Notes: a model not told the origin generated them from the letters alone. Shown: positions 35,540-46,309, numbered from the stretch's first letter. The stretch: DNA of 64,000 bases from Aliivibrio fischeri (GCF_009727955.1 NZ_WOBR01000007.1:1-64000), one strand, 5' to 3'. Program-made: numbers and translations.

Positions 35540-36508
35540 CTACCAGCTCAGTTTATTACTGAACAATAACGAAGCAGATAAGATACAAGCAACTCCACCT
35601 AAATCTGCGTGCCTAACTGCGGTTTGTGCTTGCTTTTGTACTTTAGGTTTTGCGTGATAGGCAATACCAAGGCCTGCCGCTTCCATCATGACTAAATCAT
35701 TAGCACCATCACCAACGGCAACCGTATTGCTGATCTCTATGTCATATTTATCAGCAAGCTCAACTAAAATATGTGCCTTCGTCTCTGCACTGACAATTTC
35801 ACCAAGAACCTTACCGGTAAGTTTGCCATCAACAATCTCTAGTTGATTAGATTGTGCATGTACAAGGTTGAGTTCTTGTTTTAAGTAATCAGAAAAATAA
35901 GTAAAACCACCTGATGCAATAGCGGGTTTCCATCCAAATTGATGCATGGTTGCAACCAGTTCTTTTATTTCCGGCATAAATGGTAAACTTGATTTCACTT
36001 CGGCAAGAATAGATTCATCAGCACCCGCTAATGTACCTACACGTTGAATCAGGCTCTCTTTAAAATCTAATTCCCCTTGCATTGCTCTTTCTGTTACTTC
36101 AGCAACTTGCTCACCAACACCGGCTAACTTCGCTATTTCATCAATACATTCGATTTCAATTGCCGTTGAATCCATATCAAATAAAATGATCCCAGGTTTT
36201 GATAAATCAGGAATATCTTTCATCTCTGCGTAGTCTAAACCGAGCGCATCAACAATCACTTTATGCTCTTCAGTAATCGCACCAGCTATAGCAGCAACTT
36301 CGTAATAGCCAACTTTCCAAGTTTTAATTAGTTGCGTTTTATAACCGACAAAAAAATCAATATTATCAAAATGACGAAGTGATAATTGAGGACCGTAAAT
36401 AATCCAACCTGTTTTTTTAACGTCGAATTGTGTCGTTGTTAAGGTTGAACTAAAACGATTTAATAGTGGTATATGTTTCTTAATTGAAAACGGGGTTATC
36501 CTATCCAT
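35540..36508 (-). CDS. serB: Phosphoserine phosphatase
   Basis: SerB catalyses the last step of serine synthesis, dephosphorylating L-3-phosphoserine. The 322-residue HAD enzyme has motif I ILFDMDSTAIEIE (nucleophile DMDST), motif II in AIASGGFTYF, and motif III/IV in VAVGDGANDLVMMEAAGLGIAYHAKP. The N-terminal about 100 residues are the ACT-like extension of the gammaproteobacterial enzyme. Divergent from the smp gene, as in E. coli. Confidence 0.97.
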   Translation of the reverse strand: MDRITPFSIKKHIPLLNRFSSTLTTTQFDVKKTGWIIYGPQLSLRHFDNIDFFVGYKTQLIKTWKVGYYEVAAIAGAITEEHKVIVDALGLDYAEMKDIPDLSKPGIILFDMDSTAIEIECIDEIAKLAGVGEQVAEVTERAMQGELDFKESLIQRVGTLAGADESILAEVKSSLPFMPEIKELVATMHQFGWKPAIASGGFTYFSDYLKQELNLVHAQSNQLEIVDGKLTGKVLGEIVSAETKAHILVELADKYDIEISNTVAVGDGANDLVMMEAAGLGIAYHAKPKVQKQAQTAVRHADLGGVACILSASLLFSNKLSW

Positions 36509-36643
36509 GATTTGTATCCTTACTCATCCTTGTTTAAAAAATACCGATTGAAGTGGGCAAGAGCAAGAGACAAATGACATAAACTGCTTTTTTTCGATAA
36601 ATTCAGTATAATTACTGCATTCATATCTTATTAGGTGGTTGTA

Positions 36644-37240
36644 ATGCTTTCTCAAAACTTTGTCATTAAAGGATTGATGCTGCTTTCTCTTATGGCGTTC
36701 AGTTACTTTATTTTGATCAACAGTACGATCATCAGTGACAGTAACCAAGTTATTCAAAACAAACAATTACAAGATCTTAGCCGAACAATGGCTCGACAAG
36801 CGGCTTTATTTGCTGTTGATAGCATTAAAGAAGATAACCATGAAGCATTATTCCAACTCACCAATAACCTTGCTAAAGAGCGTTTAGTTTTTGATGCCAC
36901 AATATATGATGCTGAAGGTAGAATTTTAGGCAAAAGTGATAATGCACTAACGGCTTCTCAAATTACTGGATTAAATACACCGTTATCCATTGATGGTATT
37001 GGACGTCAGCAGTTAATAGAGCCGATCATTAAAGATGACCATCTGCTTGGATTTTTACGTCTGACATTTGAGAAATCAACTTTGACTGGTTTTGCAAACC
37101 ACCACTATCGTAAAAGTGACCGTTTAATGTTTGGTATGCTCGCAATCAGTTTAGTTTCAGGAATGCTGATTATGGGATTATTAAGAAAAAGAAAAGACGC
37201 ATCCAAACCAATCACCACACTGTTTGGTGGTAAAGCATAA
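36644..37240 (+). CDS. Smp/YtjB (AhpA-type) inner-membrane protein
   Basis: A 198-residue membrane protein that is a divergent neighbour of serB, as smp/ytjB is in E. coli. TM1 is about residues 8-27 (GLMLLSLMAFSYFILINSTI), followed by a periplasmic region of about 130 residues and TM2 about 163-183 (MLAISLVSGMLIMGLL), then a short basic tail. The periplasmic part has DATIYDAEGRILGKSD, resembling a PAS/sensor-like strand pattern. Function unknown. The ATG at 36644 is preceded by AGGTGG; an upstream GTG in frame overlaps that ribosome site. Confidence 0.85.
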   Translation: MLSQNFVIKGLMLLSLMAFSYFILINSTIISDSNQVIQNKQLQDLSRTMARQAALFAVDSIKEDNHEALFQLTNNLAKERLVFDATIYDAEGRILGKSDNALTASQITGLNTPLSIDGIGRQQLIEPIIKDDHLLGFLRLTFEKSTLTGFANHHYRKSDRLMFGMLAISLVSGMLIMGLLRKRKDASKPITTLFGGKA

Positions 37241-37244
37241 AAAG

Positions 37245-37277
37245 AAAGGCGATGAAGTTACCCTCATCGCCTTTTTT
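37245..37277 (+). terminator. Bidirectional terminator, smp / deoD
   Basis: Arms AAAGGCGATGA and TCATCGCCTTT around an 8-nt loop, followed by T6, between two convergent genes. Confidence 0.88.
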
Positions 37278-37303
37278 ATTTCTAACGATTTTCGTTATGC
37301 GTA

Positions 37304-38020
37304 TTATTTGTCGCCAAGTAATACTGAATCCAATGCAATTAGCATCATTTCATCAAATGTCGTTGCACGCTCATCAGATGTGGTTTGCTCACCTGTTTTA
37401 ATGTGATCAGATACTGTACAGATTGCTAATGCTTTTGCACCGTATTCAGCGGCAACACCGTACATGCCCGCAGCTTCCATCTCAACACCAACGATGCCGT
37501 ATTTGTCCATTAGGTCAAACATGCTTGGATCTGGTGTGTAAAACAACTCAGCAGAGAAAAGATTACCCACTTTTACATCGATACCACGAGCTTGCGCTGC
37601 TAGCTCTGCATTACGAACCATTTCATAATCAGCAATAGCCGCAAAGTCATGGTCTTTAAAGCGAATACGGTTCACTTTTGAATCTGTACATGCGCCCATG
37701 CCGATAACTACATCACGAACTTTAATCCCTTCGTTTACCGCACCACAACTACCTACACGGATAACTTTTTTAACACCAAAGTCTTTAATCAGTTCTGTCA
37801 TGTAAATTGAGCATGAAGGAATCCCCATACCGTGGCCCATAACAGAAATCTTACGACCTTTATACGTACCTGTGAAACCGTACATATTACGAACATCACA
37901 TACTTGAACTACATCATCAAGAAATGTCTCAGCGATGTATTTAGCTCGGATCGGGTCACCCGGCATAAGCACTACGTCTGCAAAATCACCCATTTCAGCA
38001 TTAATATGTGGAGTTGCCAT
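37304..38020 (-). CDS. deoD: Purine-nucleoside phosphorylase
   Basis: DeoD is a hexameric phosphorylase converting (deoxy)purine nucleosides to base and (deoxy)ribose-1-phosphate. The 238-residue product has [62 protein letters not shown], with the catalytic Asp near the end of that stretch. AAGGA precedes the ATG. It is the last gene of the deoCABD order, separated from deoB by a hairpin. Confidence 0.97.
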   Translation of the reverse strand: MATPHINAEMGDFADVVLMPGDPIRAKYIAETFLDDVVQVCDVRNMYGFTGTYKGRKISVMGHGMGIPSCSIYMTELIKDFGVKKVIRVGSCGAVNEGIKVRDVVIGMGACTDSKVNRIRFKDHDFAAIADYEMVRNAELAAQARGIDVKVGNLFSAELFYTPDPSMFDLMDKYGIVGVEMEAAGMYGVAAEYGAKALAICTVSDHIKTGEQTTSDERATTFDEMMLIALDSVLLGDK

Positions 38021-38056
38021 AATTTATATCCTTTGTGTTTACTTAAAATAGAAAAA

Positions 38057-38082
38057 AAGCAGTAGAGAAGGCTCTACTGCTT
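38057..38082 (-). terminator. Terminator-like hairpin between deoB and deoD
   Basis: Perfect 11-bp arms AAGCAGTAGAG/CTCTACTGCTT around a 4-nt loop. On the minus strand a run of seven T follows immediately. It is a good intrinsic terminator inside what is normally one operon, so deoD may be attenuated or have its own promoter. Confidence 0.75.
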
Positions 38083-38090
38083 ATTTATTT

Positions 38091-39311
38091 TTATAGGAAA
38101 GATTTTCCATATTCCATATCAGAGGTTTCAAAATACTCTGCTAGGGTTTGACCGATATCGGCAAAGGTATCGCGACGACCTAATGAACCTGCAGGCACCT
38201 TATGACCGTACACAAGAACAGGAATGTGCTCACGAGTATGATCTGTACCTGGCCATGTAGGATCACAACCATGATCGGCAGTCAGAATTAAAATATCATC
38301 TTCTTGCAACATATCCATGATTTCAGGAAGGCGTCCATCAAAATATTCTAATGCCGCAGCGTAACCAGCTACATCACGACGGTGACCATATGCTGAGTCA
38401 AAATCAACGAAGTTAGTGAATACGATAGTGTTGTCACCCGCTTGTTCAATTGCTTCTTTAGTTGCATCAAATAATGCAGGGATACCCGTTGCTTTGGTTT
38501 TCTTTGTGATACCACAGCCAGCATAGATATCAGAAATCTTACCAATCGAATGAACTTGACCATCCTTCTCATCGACTAATTTTTGTAAAATCGTTGCCGC
38601 TGGTGGCTCAACAGAAAGATCGCGACGGTTACCTGTACGTTCAAACTGACCTTTACCAGGACCAATAAACGGACGAGCGATCACTCGACCAATATTGTAA
38701 TCTTCAAGCTCTTCACGTGCGATTTGGCAAAGCGTTAATAGGTTGTCTAAACCAAACGTTTCTTCGTGACATGCAATTTGGAATACAGAGTCAGCAGAAG
38801 TATAGAAAATAGGCATGCCTGTTTTCATGTGCTCTTCACCTAAATCATCTAGCACTTGTGTGCCCGATGCATGGCAATTCCCTAAATAACCCGGAAGGTT
38901 AGCACGCTCTAAAATGCGATCGGTTAGTTCTTTCGGAAAGCTGTTTTCTTTATCCGTAAAGTAGCCCCAATCAAATAAAACAGGAACACCGGCAATTTCC
39001 CAGTGACCAGACGGTGTATCTTTACCTGAAGATAACTCTGCAGCATGACCGTAAGCACCGATAATTTCAGCGTTTGCATCTAAACCAGCAGAAAATTTAC
39101 CCGTCGATTCTTTACCTGCCATCGCTAAACCAAGTTTAGATAAATTCGGAAGCGTTAGTGGTCCTTTACGGTTACCATTATCGGCTAATCCTTTATCACA
39201 CTGCTCTGCAATGTGGCCCATCGTATCTGAGCCAACATCACCGAATTTATCAGCATCGCCTGCTGCACCAATTCCAAATGAATCGAGTACTAAAATTATT
39301 GCACGTTTCAT
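38091..39311 (-). CDS. deoB: Phosphopentomutase
   Basis: DeoB interconverts (deoxy)ribose-1- and 5-phosphates, linking DeoA/DeoD to DeoC. The 406-residue alkaline-phosphatase-superfamily enzyme has the metal-binding motifs at both ends: [18 protein letters not shown] at the N-terminus, [12 protein letters not shown] (about residue 285), and [25 protein letters not shown]. It lies 10 nt after deoA and is probably translated from the same transcript. Confidence 0.97.
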   Translation of the reverse strand: MKRAIILVLDSFGIGAAGDADKFGDVGSDTMGHIAEQCDKGLADNGNRKGPLTLPNLSKLGLAMAGKESTGKFSAGLDANAEIIGAYGHAAELSSGKDTPSGHWEIAGVPVLFDWGYFTDKENSFPKELTDRILERANLPGYLGNCHASGTQVLDDLGEEHMKTGMPIFYTSADSVFQIACHEETFGLDNLLTLCQIAREELEDYNIGRVIARPFIGPGKGQFERTGNRRDLSVEPPAATILQKLVDEKDGQVHSIGKISDIYAGCGITKKTKATGIPALFDATKEAIEQAGDNTIVFTNFVDFDSAYGHRRDVAGYAAALEYFDGRLPEIMDMLQEDDILILTADHGCDPTWPGTDHTREHIPVLVYGHKVPAGSLGRRDTFADIGQTLAEYFETSDMEYGKSFL

Positions 39312-39321
39312 GTTTTATTCC

Positions 39322-40728
<1,407 letters not shown>

Positions 40729-40768
40729 AGTCGATTTATTTCTTAGCTATAAATCAAGTAACGAGAAA

Positions 40769-41545
40769 CTAGTAAGCTGATGGATCAGCCGTTTCTTCTG
40801 TTACTTCTAATGTATTTAATAGGTTAGTCAGTAGGCTTGATGCACCAAAACGGTAGTGCATATTATCAGCCCAGTCACCACCAAGAATATCATCAGCCAT
40901 TGCTAGGTATGCTTGTGCATCTTCAGCAGTACGAACGCCACCAGCAGGTTTAAAACCAACTGTTTTAGCTACATCCATATCACGGATAACTTCAAGCATC
41001 ATACGAGCATATTCAGGCGTTGCATTTACTGGCACTTTACCTGTCGATGTTTTGATAAAGTTAGCACCCGCTTCAATACAGATTTGAGATGCTTTTTTGA
41101 TTAGCGCTTCTTCTTTTAGCTCACCCGTTTCGATGATCACTTTAAGAAGAACATCTCCACATGCTTCTTTACATTGCTTAACCAGTTCAAAACCAGTTGT
41201 TTCATCACCAGCAATAAGAGCGCGGTATGGGAATACAACATCAACTTCATCTGCACCATAAGCAACCGCTGCTTTTGTTTCAGCAACAGCAATCTCGATA
41301 TCATCATTACCGTGAGGGAAGTTAGTTACTGTTGCAATGCGTACTTCTGGTGTGCCTTGTTCGCGCAGCGTTTTCTTAGCGATAGGGATAAAACGAGGGT
41401 AGATACATACAGCGGCTGTATTACCTACTGCTGTTTTTGCATTTTTACAAAGTGCAATTACCGCTTCGTCTGTATCGTTATCGTTTAGTGTTGTTAAATC
41501 CATCAACTTTAATGCACGTAGTGCAGCTGCTTTTAAATCGCTCAT
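40769..41545 (-). CDS. deoC: Deoxyribose-phosphate aldolase
   Basis: DeoC cleaves deoxyribose-5-phosphate to glyceraldehyde-3-phosphate and acetaldehyde, sending nucleoside carbon into glycolysis. The 258-residue class I aldolase has the Schiff-base Lys in [10 protein letters not shown] and the second active-site Lys in [11 protein letters not shown]. The start at 41545 has GGAG about 7 nt upstream. It is the promoter-proximal gene of the deoC-A-B-D cluster. Confidence 0.97.
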   Translation of the reverse strand: MSDLKAAALRALKLMDLTTLNDNDTDEAVIALCKNAKTAVGNTAAVCIYPRFIPIAKKTLREQGTPEVRIATVTNFPHGNDDIEIAVAETKAAVAYGADEVDVVFPYRALIAGDETTGFELVKQCKEACGDVLLKVIIETGELKEEALIKKASQICIEAGANFIKTSTGKVPVNATPEYARMMLEVIRDMDVAKTVGFKPAGGVRTAEDAQAYLAMADDILGGDWADNMHYRFGASSLLTNLLNTLEVTEETADPSAY

Positions 41546-41725
41546 TGTTATCTCCGATAGATAGAATTCTTTGATAGTTTTGCTGTTCAGGTTAAGTACG
41601 TTCAACAGCAAATGAGCGGACTTGATTCCTTGAAGAATTGGACAATATATTAAGCCCAATCAATATCCATTTTGCCGCCAGTATTTATTCCATTTTCTAA
41701 TAAATAAAATACTGATTTTGTTAAC

Positions 41726-41740
41726 GTCTCATCATGAGAC
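41726..41740. promoter_or_regulatory. Perfect 15-bp palindrome upstream of deoC
   Basis: GTCTCATCATGAGAC, a perfect dyad with a single central base and no T-run, 180 bp before the deoC start. It looks like an operator rather than a terminator. I cannot assign a regulator. Confidence 0.5.
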
Positions 41741-41746
41741 ACCGTT

Positions 41747-41803
41747 GAAACATTGCTTCATCTTATCAATACTTCTTTTAAGGCACTAGAGAAACAATGT
41801 TTC
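41747..41803. promoter_or_regulatory. Pair of GAAACA-type operators upstream of deoC
   Basis: Two 13-bp sites differ at 2 of 13 positions: GAAACATTGCTTC (41747-41759) and GAAACAATGTTTC (41791-41803). The second is a perfect palindrome. They are spaced 44 bp apart, close to four helical turns. This suggests a dimeric repressor acting from two sites at the deo promoter, in the manner of CytR or DeoR in enterobacteria, but the sequence is not one I can match to either. Confidence 0.5.
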
Positions 41804-41821
41804 CAGAGAAAGACACTGAGA

Positions 41822-41992
41822 TTATGAAAAGAAACGCTCGACAATCCACTGATAACCTACTGCACCAGCGTAAACGCCGACAATTCCCATTACTCCAGAA
41901 AGAACGGGAGGAGCAGGAATAGGTAGCTTAATTGCAGAGAAAACAACTCCAACAATCAAACCTGCGAACATAGATAGTAAAACTTCATTCAT
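41822..41992 (-). CDS. XapX-domain small membrane protein
   Basis: A 56-residue hydrophobic protein, too short for most ORF filters. It reads MNEVLLSMFAGLIVGVVFSA, then IKLPIPAPPVLSGVMGIVGV and YAGAVGYQWIVERFFS. The PIPAPP turn between two membrane helices and the GVMGIVGVYAG segment are the XapX-domain signature. That family is, as I recall, named for a small protein linked to xanthosine utilisation genes. Function unknown. GAGAG lies about 6 nt before the ATG. It sits between deoC and nupC on the same strand, so a role linked to nucleoside uptake is plausible. Confidence 0.82.
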   Translation of the reverse strand: MNEVLLSMFAGLIVGVVFSAIKLPIPAPPVLSGVMGIVGVYAGAVGYQWIVERFFS

Positions 41993-42132
41993 AATTGACT
42001 CTCATTTTTAGGTTATGTGTGCTTTAACTACAGTGTAGACCATAGCTCATTTTTTTAACCTAGCAGTTCTTCTCTCTTTTATTATGGATTCATTATATCA
42101 ATATAATTTAGCTTGATTGTTTTCGTGTGGTA

Positions 42133-42148
42133 ACGCAATCGGTTTGCA
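42133..42148. promoter_or_regulatory. Candidate PurR box upstream of the xapX-like gene
   Basis: ACGCAATCGGTTTGCA matches 10 of the 12 defined positions of the gammaproteobacterial PurR consensus ANGCAANCGNTTNCNT. It lies about 140 bp upstream of the small XapX-domain gene, in the gap after nupC. It may put that gene, and perhaps deoC, under purine control. Confidence 0.5.
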
Positions 42149-42221
42149 TCTCAAACTTTTTGCATAAAAAATGTGAGTTTAGTGCATTTATTCATCACAC
42201 TTTTTCTTTATTTACAGACAT

Positions 42222-42250
42222 AAAAAAACCCGCACATAATGCGGGTTTTT
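42222..42250 (-). terminator. Rho-independent terminator of nupC
   Basis: Arms AAAAACCCGCA/TGCGGGTTTTT around a 5-nt loop, with A and T runs, 27 nt after the nupC stop. Confidence 0.9.
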
Positions 42251-42277
42251 AATCATTATCTGTTCTGCTCTATACGA

Positions 42278-43534
42278 TTATAGAGATAGGAATAGACCTG
42301 CAATTGTTGCTGACATTAGGTTTGATAATGTACCAGCAGCAACCGCTTTCATACCCATGCGAGCGATGTCGTGACGACGTGCTGGTGCAAGGCTACCTAG
42401 GCCACCAAGTAGAATAGCTACAGAAGAAAGGTTTGCGAAACCACATAGTGCGAATGAGATGATTGCTTCTGTTTTCTCAGAAAGAACTACTTCAGCGCCA
42501 TCAGCTAGGTAAGGTGCAAAGTTTAGGTATGCTACGAATTCGTTAACTACCAGTTTTTGACCAAGGAATGAACCAGCAATTGTTGCTTCTTCCCATGGAA
42601 CACCGATTAAGAATGCTAAAGGAGCAAAGATGTAACCAAGAATCAATTCTAGAGTGATATGAGGCATATCGAACCAACCACCGATACCACCTAAGATACC
42701 ATTGATTAGAGCGATTAGACCGATGAACGCAAGAAGCATTGCACCTACGTTTAACGCAAGTTGCATACCCGTTGCAGCACCTGCAGCAGCAGCATCGATT
42801 ACGTTAGCAGGTTTGTCATCGCCTTCGTTGTCTAGAGCATCAAGTTGTTCAATTGGTTGTTCTGTTTCTGGTTTGATGATTTTAGCAAATAGAAGACCAC
42901 CTGGTGCAGCCATGAATGATGCTGCGATTAGGTACTCTAGAGGCACGCCCATAGAAGCGTAACCAGCTAGTACACCACCAGCAACAGATGCTAGACCACC
43001 ACACATTACTGCAAATAGCTCAGATTGAGTCATTTTTGGAACAAACGGACGCACAACTAAAGGCGCTTCTGTTTGGCCAACAAAGATGTTAGCTGTAGCA
43101 GATAGTGATTCCGCACGAGATGTGCCAAGTGCTTTTTGCAATGCACCACCTAGGAAGTTAATCACGATTTGCATGATACCTAGGTAGTAAAGAACAGCTG
43201 TTAAAGAAGCAAAGAATACGATTACAGGAAGTACACGTAGTGCGAATACGAAACCGCCGCCACCAAATACTTCGAACATTTTACCAGAAACTAAACCACC
43301 GAATAAGAATTCGATACCTTGGTTACCGTAGTTAATTACGTTAGCAACAGCTTCCGATGCACCATAAAGTACATCACGACCCACAGGTACATAAAGTACA
43401 AATGCGCCTAAGAAGAATTGGATAGCAAAAGCGCCACCGACAGTGCGTAGATTGATTGCTTTACGGTTATCAGAAAGAAGTACAGCTATACCTAGCAGTA
43501 CCACGATCCCAACCAAACTCATTAGCAGGCTCAT
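42278..43534 (-). CDS. nupC: Concentrative nucleoside transporter NupC
   Basis: NupC imports nucleosides using an ion gradient. The 418-residue inner-membrane protein has the CNT-family features: N-terminal helices, the GQTEAPLVVRPFVPKMTQSELFAVMCGGLASVAGGVLAGY core (about residues 150-190) and the C-terminal FALCGFANLSSVAILLGGLGSLAPARR. Two groups of about five helices flank a short charged loop (PIEQLDALDNEGDDK). It supplies substrate to the deo enzymes next to it. A CRP site lies upstream. A second in-frame ATG at codon 5 is possible. Confidence 0.95.
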   Translation of the reverse strand: MSLLMSLVGIVVLLGIAVLLSDNRKAINLRTVGGAFAIQFFLGAFVLYVPVGRDVLYGASEAVANVINYGNQGIEFLFGGLVSGKMFEVFGGGGFVFALRVLPVIVFFASLTAVLYYLGIMQIVINFLGGALQKALGTSRAESLSATANIFVGQTEAPLVVRPFVPKMTQSELFAVMCGGLASVAGGVLAGYASMGVPLEYLIAASFMAAPGGLLFAKIIKPETEQPIEQLDALDNEGDDKPANVIDAAAAGAATGMQLALNVGAMLLAFIGLIALINGILGGIGGWFDMPHITLELILGYIFAPLAFLIGVPWEEATIAGSFLGQKLVVNEFVAYLNFAPYLADGAEVVLSEKTEAIISFALCGFANLSSVAILLGGLGSLAPARRHDIARMGMKAVAAGTLSNLMSATIAGLFLSL

Positions 43535-43666
43535 AGTTAAAGTTTTCCCTAAATTTATTGTTGGCGTGTTTCAAATTAGCGGGGGCGATTATACTCATTG
43601 AACCACAAAGAAAGTAATGCTGTTGTCACATAATCGTGGCTGATACATGCTTTATTCATTCATAAT

Positions 43667-43682
43667 TGTGATCATTATCACT
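43667..43682 (-). promoter_or_regulatory. Candidate CRP site upstream of nupC
   Basis: TGTGATCATTATCACT matches TGTGA-N6-TCACA in 9 of 10 positions, 133 bp upstream of the nupC start. Catabolite control of nucleoside transporters by cAMP-CRP is known in enterobacteria. A TCACA half-site 52 bp closer to nupC (43626-43630) is too weak to call a second site. Confidence 0.65.
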
Positions 43683-43732
43683 AAGGTGTTTCTAAATAAT
43701 CATCAATTACACCTAAAGAAATGACTGATAAC

Positions 43733-44509
43733 TCAAATCCCAAACAAAGAGGTGGTATTTTTATAAACAGTTTCCGAAATCGTTTGCATTGATTCTTTTC
43801 TAATCAAAGACAGATATTCGAATATATTTTGTACTTTATCTGGGGTGTTTTTTTCACCTTGAAAGCCAAATACTGGCATGTCTGGCGCATCGGTTTCTAA
43901 TAAAATTTTATCTAAAGGCAGCTGTGAAATGACCGTTTTGGTCTTCTTAGCTCTTTCGTAACTGATCACACCACCAACACCAATATAGAAACCTAATTCA
44001 ATAAATTGATTAGCCTGTTGCAAACTACCACTGAAACCATGAATCACCCCGCCTCTCTCTGGCCGAATGTCTCTCAACAGCTTTAATACTATATCGTGGC
44101 TTTTACGACTGTGAATAATTAGAGGAAGTTGATGCTTTTTTGCCAATACACACTGTTGACGAAAAACAGAAAACTGTATTTCCTTATCACTTTCTTGATG
44201 CCAAAAATCCAGTCCACATTCACCAATCGCTACACATTTATTATTTTTTTCATCAAGCAACTCAACTAAGTTTTCTAACTCCTTTTCATAACTTGATGTA
44301 ATAAATAATGGGTGAATACCTAATGCGTAGTAAATCTCATCAAATTGATGTGCCAACGCACTCACTTGATTCCAGTTTGATTGATTCACACTGGGGACAA
44401 TGAACGTTGTAACGCCTTTATCTTTTGCCATTTGTAAGTATGACGCTTCATTATCTTTAAAAGGAGCAAAATCAAAATGACAATGAGAATCAATAAACGT
44501 AAAGGCCAT
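43733..44509 (-). CDS. TatD-family metal-dependent hydrolase (YjjV-like)
   Basis: A 258-residue TatD-family hydrolase. The metal ligands are visible: DSHCHFDF (HxH), GECGLDFW (Glu), IHSRKSHDIV (His), IHGFSG (His) and LETDAPDMP (Asp). Family members are Mg-dependent nucleases or deacylases; the substrate of YjjV types is uncertain. In E. coli yjjV lies near deoCABD, and here it also adjoins nupC and the deo genes. It is translationally coupled to a tiny upstream gene through a TAATG overlap. Confidence 0.88.
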   Translation of the reverse strand: MAFTFIDSHCHFDFAPFKDNEASYLQMAKDKGVTTFIVPSVNQSNWNQVSALAHQFDEIYYALGIHPLFITSSYEKELENLVELLDEKNNKCVAIGECGLDFWHQESDKEIQFSVFRQQCVLAKKHQLPLIIHSRKSHDIVLKLLRDIRPERGGVIHGFSGSLQQANQFIELGFYIGVGGVISYERAKKTKTVISQLPLDKILLETDAPDMPVFGFQGEKNTPDKVQNIFEYLSLIRKESMQTISETVYKNTTSLFGI

Positions 44510-44622
44510 TACTCTTCTTCTTTTTTATAAGGAACACAGCTGCGTTTGTTTTCTGGTGTCAAACCTAGCGACTTACACCAATCATCGTATTTCTTAATCC
44601 ATAACTTAATCAGATTCAGCAC
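44509..44622 (-). CDS. Tiny DUF5363-type protein upstream of yjjV
   Basis: A 37-residue ORF below usual length cut-offs. It reads MLNLIKLWIKKYDDWCKSLG, then LTPENKRSCVPYKKEEE. The pattern W..KYD.WC..LGLTPENKRSCVPY matches what I recall of the short DUF5363 proteins of vibrios. I chose a GTG start at 44622 because AAGGAAG lies 6 nt upstream; an in-frame ATG at 44640 would give 43 residues but has no good ribosome site. The stop overlaps the yjjV ATG (TAATG). Function unknown; two Cys are conserved in the motif. Confidence 0.72.
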   Translation of the reverse strand: MLNLIKLWIKKYDDWCKSLGLTPENKRSCVPYKKEEE

Positions 44623-44673
44623 CCTTGCCTTCCTTATCATTAATTACAGTCATTACCTCTATACTATAGATAC

Positions 44674-44703
44674 AAAAACGGAGTCCGTTAAGACTCCGTT
44701 TTT
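44674..44703 (-). terminator. Rho-independent terminator of prfC
   Basis: Perfect 12-bp arms AAAAACGGAGTC/GACTCCGTTTTT around CGTTAA, 26 nt after the prfC stop. Confidence 0.92.
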
Positions 44704-44728
44704 ATTTATTTGATAAGCAACTTATTAA

Positions 44729-46309
44729 TTAGTGCTCACGTGTCGCTCTAAATTGAACATCAGGGAAACGCTCAGAAGCAAGGTTTAGATTCACCATTGT
44801 AGGTGCAATGTAAGTTAGATTGTCACCACCATCAAGCGCCAAGTTAGCTTGGTTCTTACGTTGGAACTCATCCATCTTCTTACCATCAGTACAATCAACC
44901 CAACGAGCTGTTGCAACGCTCACGCCTTCATAAATCGCTTCAACGTTGTATTCTGCTTTAAGACGAGCAACAACCACGTCAAACTGAAGCACACCAACCG
45001 CACCAACAATAAGATCATTGTTTTGCAGAGGACGGAATACTTGTACCGCACCTTCTTCAGATAATTGAACTAAACCTTTAAGCAATTGTTTTTGCTTTAG
45101 AGGATCTTTTAAGCGAATACGACGGAATAATTCTGGGGCAAAGTTAGGAATACCAGAGAACTTCAAGCTTTCACCTTGAGTAAACGTATCACCAATTTGA
45201 ATGGTACCATGGTTATGTAAACCGATAATGTCACCAGCGTAAGCCGTTTCAGCACGTGAACGGTCACCCGCCATAAAGGTTACCGCATCAGAAATACTGA
45301 CGTTTTTACCTGTGCGAACATGGTTCATCTTCATGCCTTGAGTATATGTACCAGATACAATACGCATAAAGGCAATACGGTCACGGTGTTTAGGATCCAT
45401 GTTTGCTTGGATCTTAAAGACAAAACCAGAGAACTTATCTTCTGTAGCTACAACATCACGCTCATTCGCTTGACGAGTTTGCGGAGCTGGAGCCCAATCA
45501 GTAAGACCTTCTAGCATATGGTCAACACCAAAGTTACCAAGAGCAGTACCGAAGTACACAGGTGTCAATTCACCAGCAAGGAAAAGCTCATGATCAAACT
45601 CAGGACATGCCCCCATAACAAGCTCTAGCTCTTCACGAACACTTTCAGCCAAATCAGAACCAACTGCAGCATCTAGTTCAGGGTTATCAAGACCTTTGAT
45701 CGTACGTACTTCTTGGATCTCATGACCATGACCTGATTCATATAAAATCGTTTCGTCACGGTGAATATGGTAAACACCTTTAAATTCTTTACCACAACCA
45801 ATAGGCCATGAAATAGGAGCACAAGCCATACCTAGCTCACTTTCTACTTCATCAAGCACTTCCATTGGATCACGAACTTCACGGTCTAATTTGTTCATGA
45901 AGGTTACGATTGGTGTATCACGTAGACGCGTAACTTCCATTAATTTACGAGTACGATCTTCGACACCTTTCGCCGCATCAATTACCATTAGACATGAGTC
46001 AACAGCAGTCAGTGTACGATAAGTATCTTCCGAGAAATCTTCGTGTCCAGGAGTATCAAGTAAGTTAACCAAGCAATCATTGAATGGGAATTGCATTACT
46101 GACGTAGTAACAGAGATACCACGTTCTTTTTCCATTTCCATCCAGTCTGATTTTGCGTGCTGGTTTGAACCACGACCTTTTACGGTACCCGCTTTTTGAA
46201 TCGCGTTTCCGAATAATAATACTTTTTCAGTAATGGTTGTTTTACCCGCATCCGGGTGAGAAATGATGGCAAACGTTCTGCGTTTACCCACTTCTTGTAA
46301 AAAAGACAT
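44729..46309 (-). CDS. prfC: Peptide chain release factor 3
   Basis: RF3 is a GTPase that removes RF1/RF2 from ribosomes after peptide release. The 526-residue product has [25 protein letters not shown], the RF3-specific [47 protein letters not shown] and [11 protein letters not shown], and a C-terminal RF3 domain ([21 protein letters not shown]). It forms a minus-strand cluster with rimI and holD. Confidence 0.97.
   Translation of the reverse strand: MSFLQEVGKRRTFAIISHPDAGKTTITEKVLLFGNAIQKAGTVKGRGSNQHAKSDWMEMEKERGISVTTSVMQFPFNDCLVNLLDTPGHEDFSEDTYRTLTAVDSCLMVIDAAKGVEDRTRKLMEVTRLRDTPIVTFMNKLDREVRDPMEVLDEVESELGMACAPISWPIGCGKEFKGVYHIHRDETILYESGHGHEIQEVRTIKGLDNPELDAAVGSDLAESVREELELVMGACPEFDHELFLAGELTPVYFGTALGNFGVDHMLEGLTDWAPAPQTRQANERDVVATEDKFSGFVFKIQANMDPKHRDRIAFMRIVSGTYTQGMKMNHVRTGKNVSISDAVTFMAGDRSRAETAYAGDIIGLHNHGTIQIGDTFTQGESLKFSGIPNFAPELFRRIRLKDPLKQKQLLKGLVQLSEEGAVQVFRPLQNNDLIVGAVGVLQFDVVVARLKAEYNVEAIYEGVSVATARWVDCTDGKKMDEFQRKNQANLALDGGDNLTYIAPTMVNLNLASERFPDVQFRATREH

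Noticed and set aside
43615-43630. Second CRP site 52 bp from the first at nupC, as in CytR-controlled promoters
   Set aside because: The spacing is suggestive and one half is TCACA, but the left half matches only one base of TGTGA.
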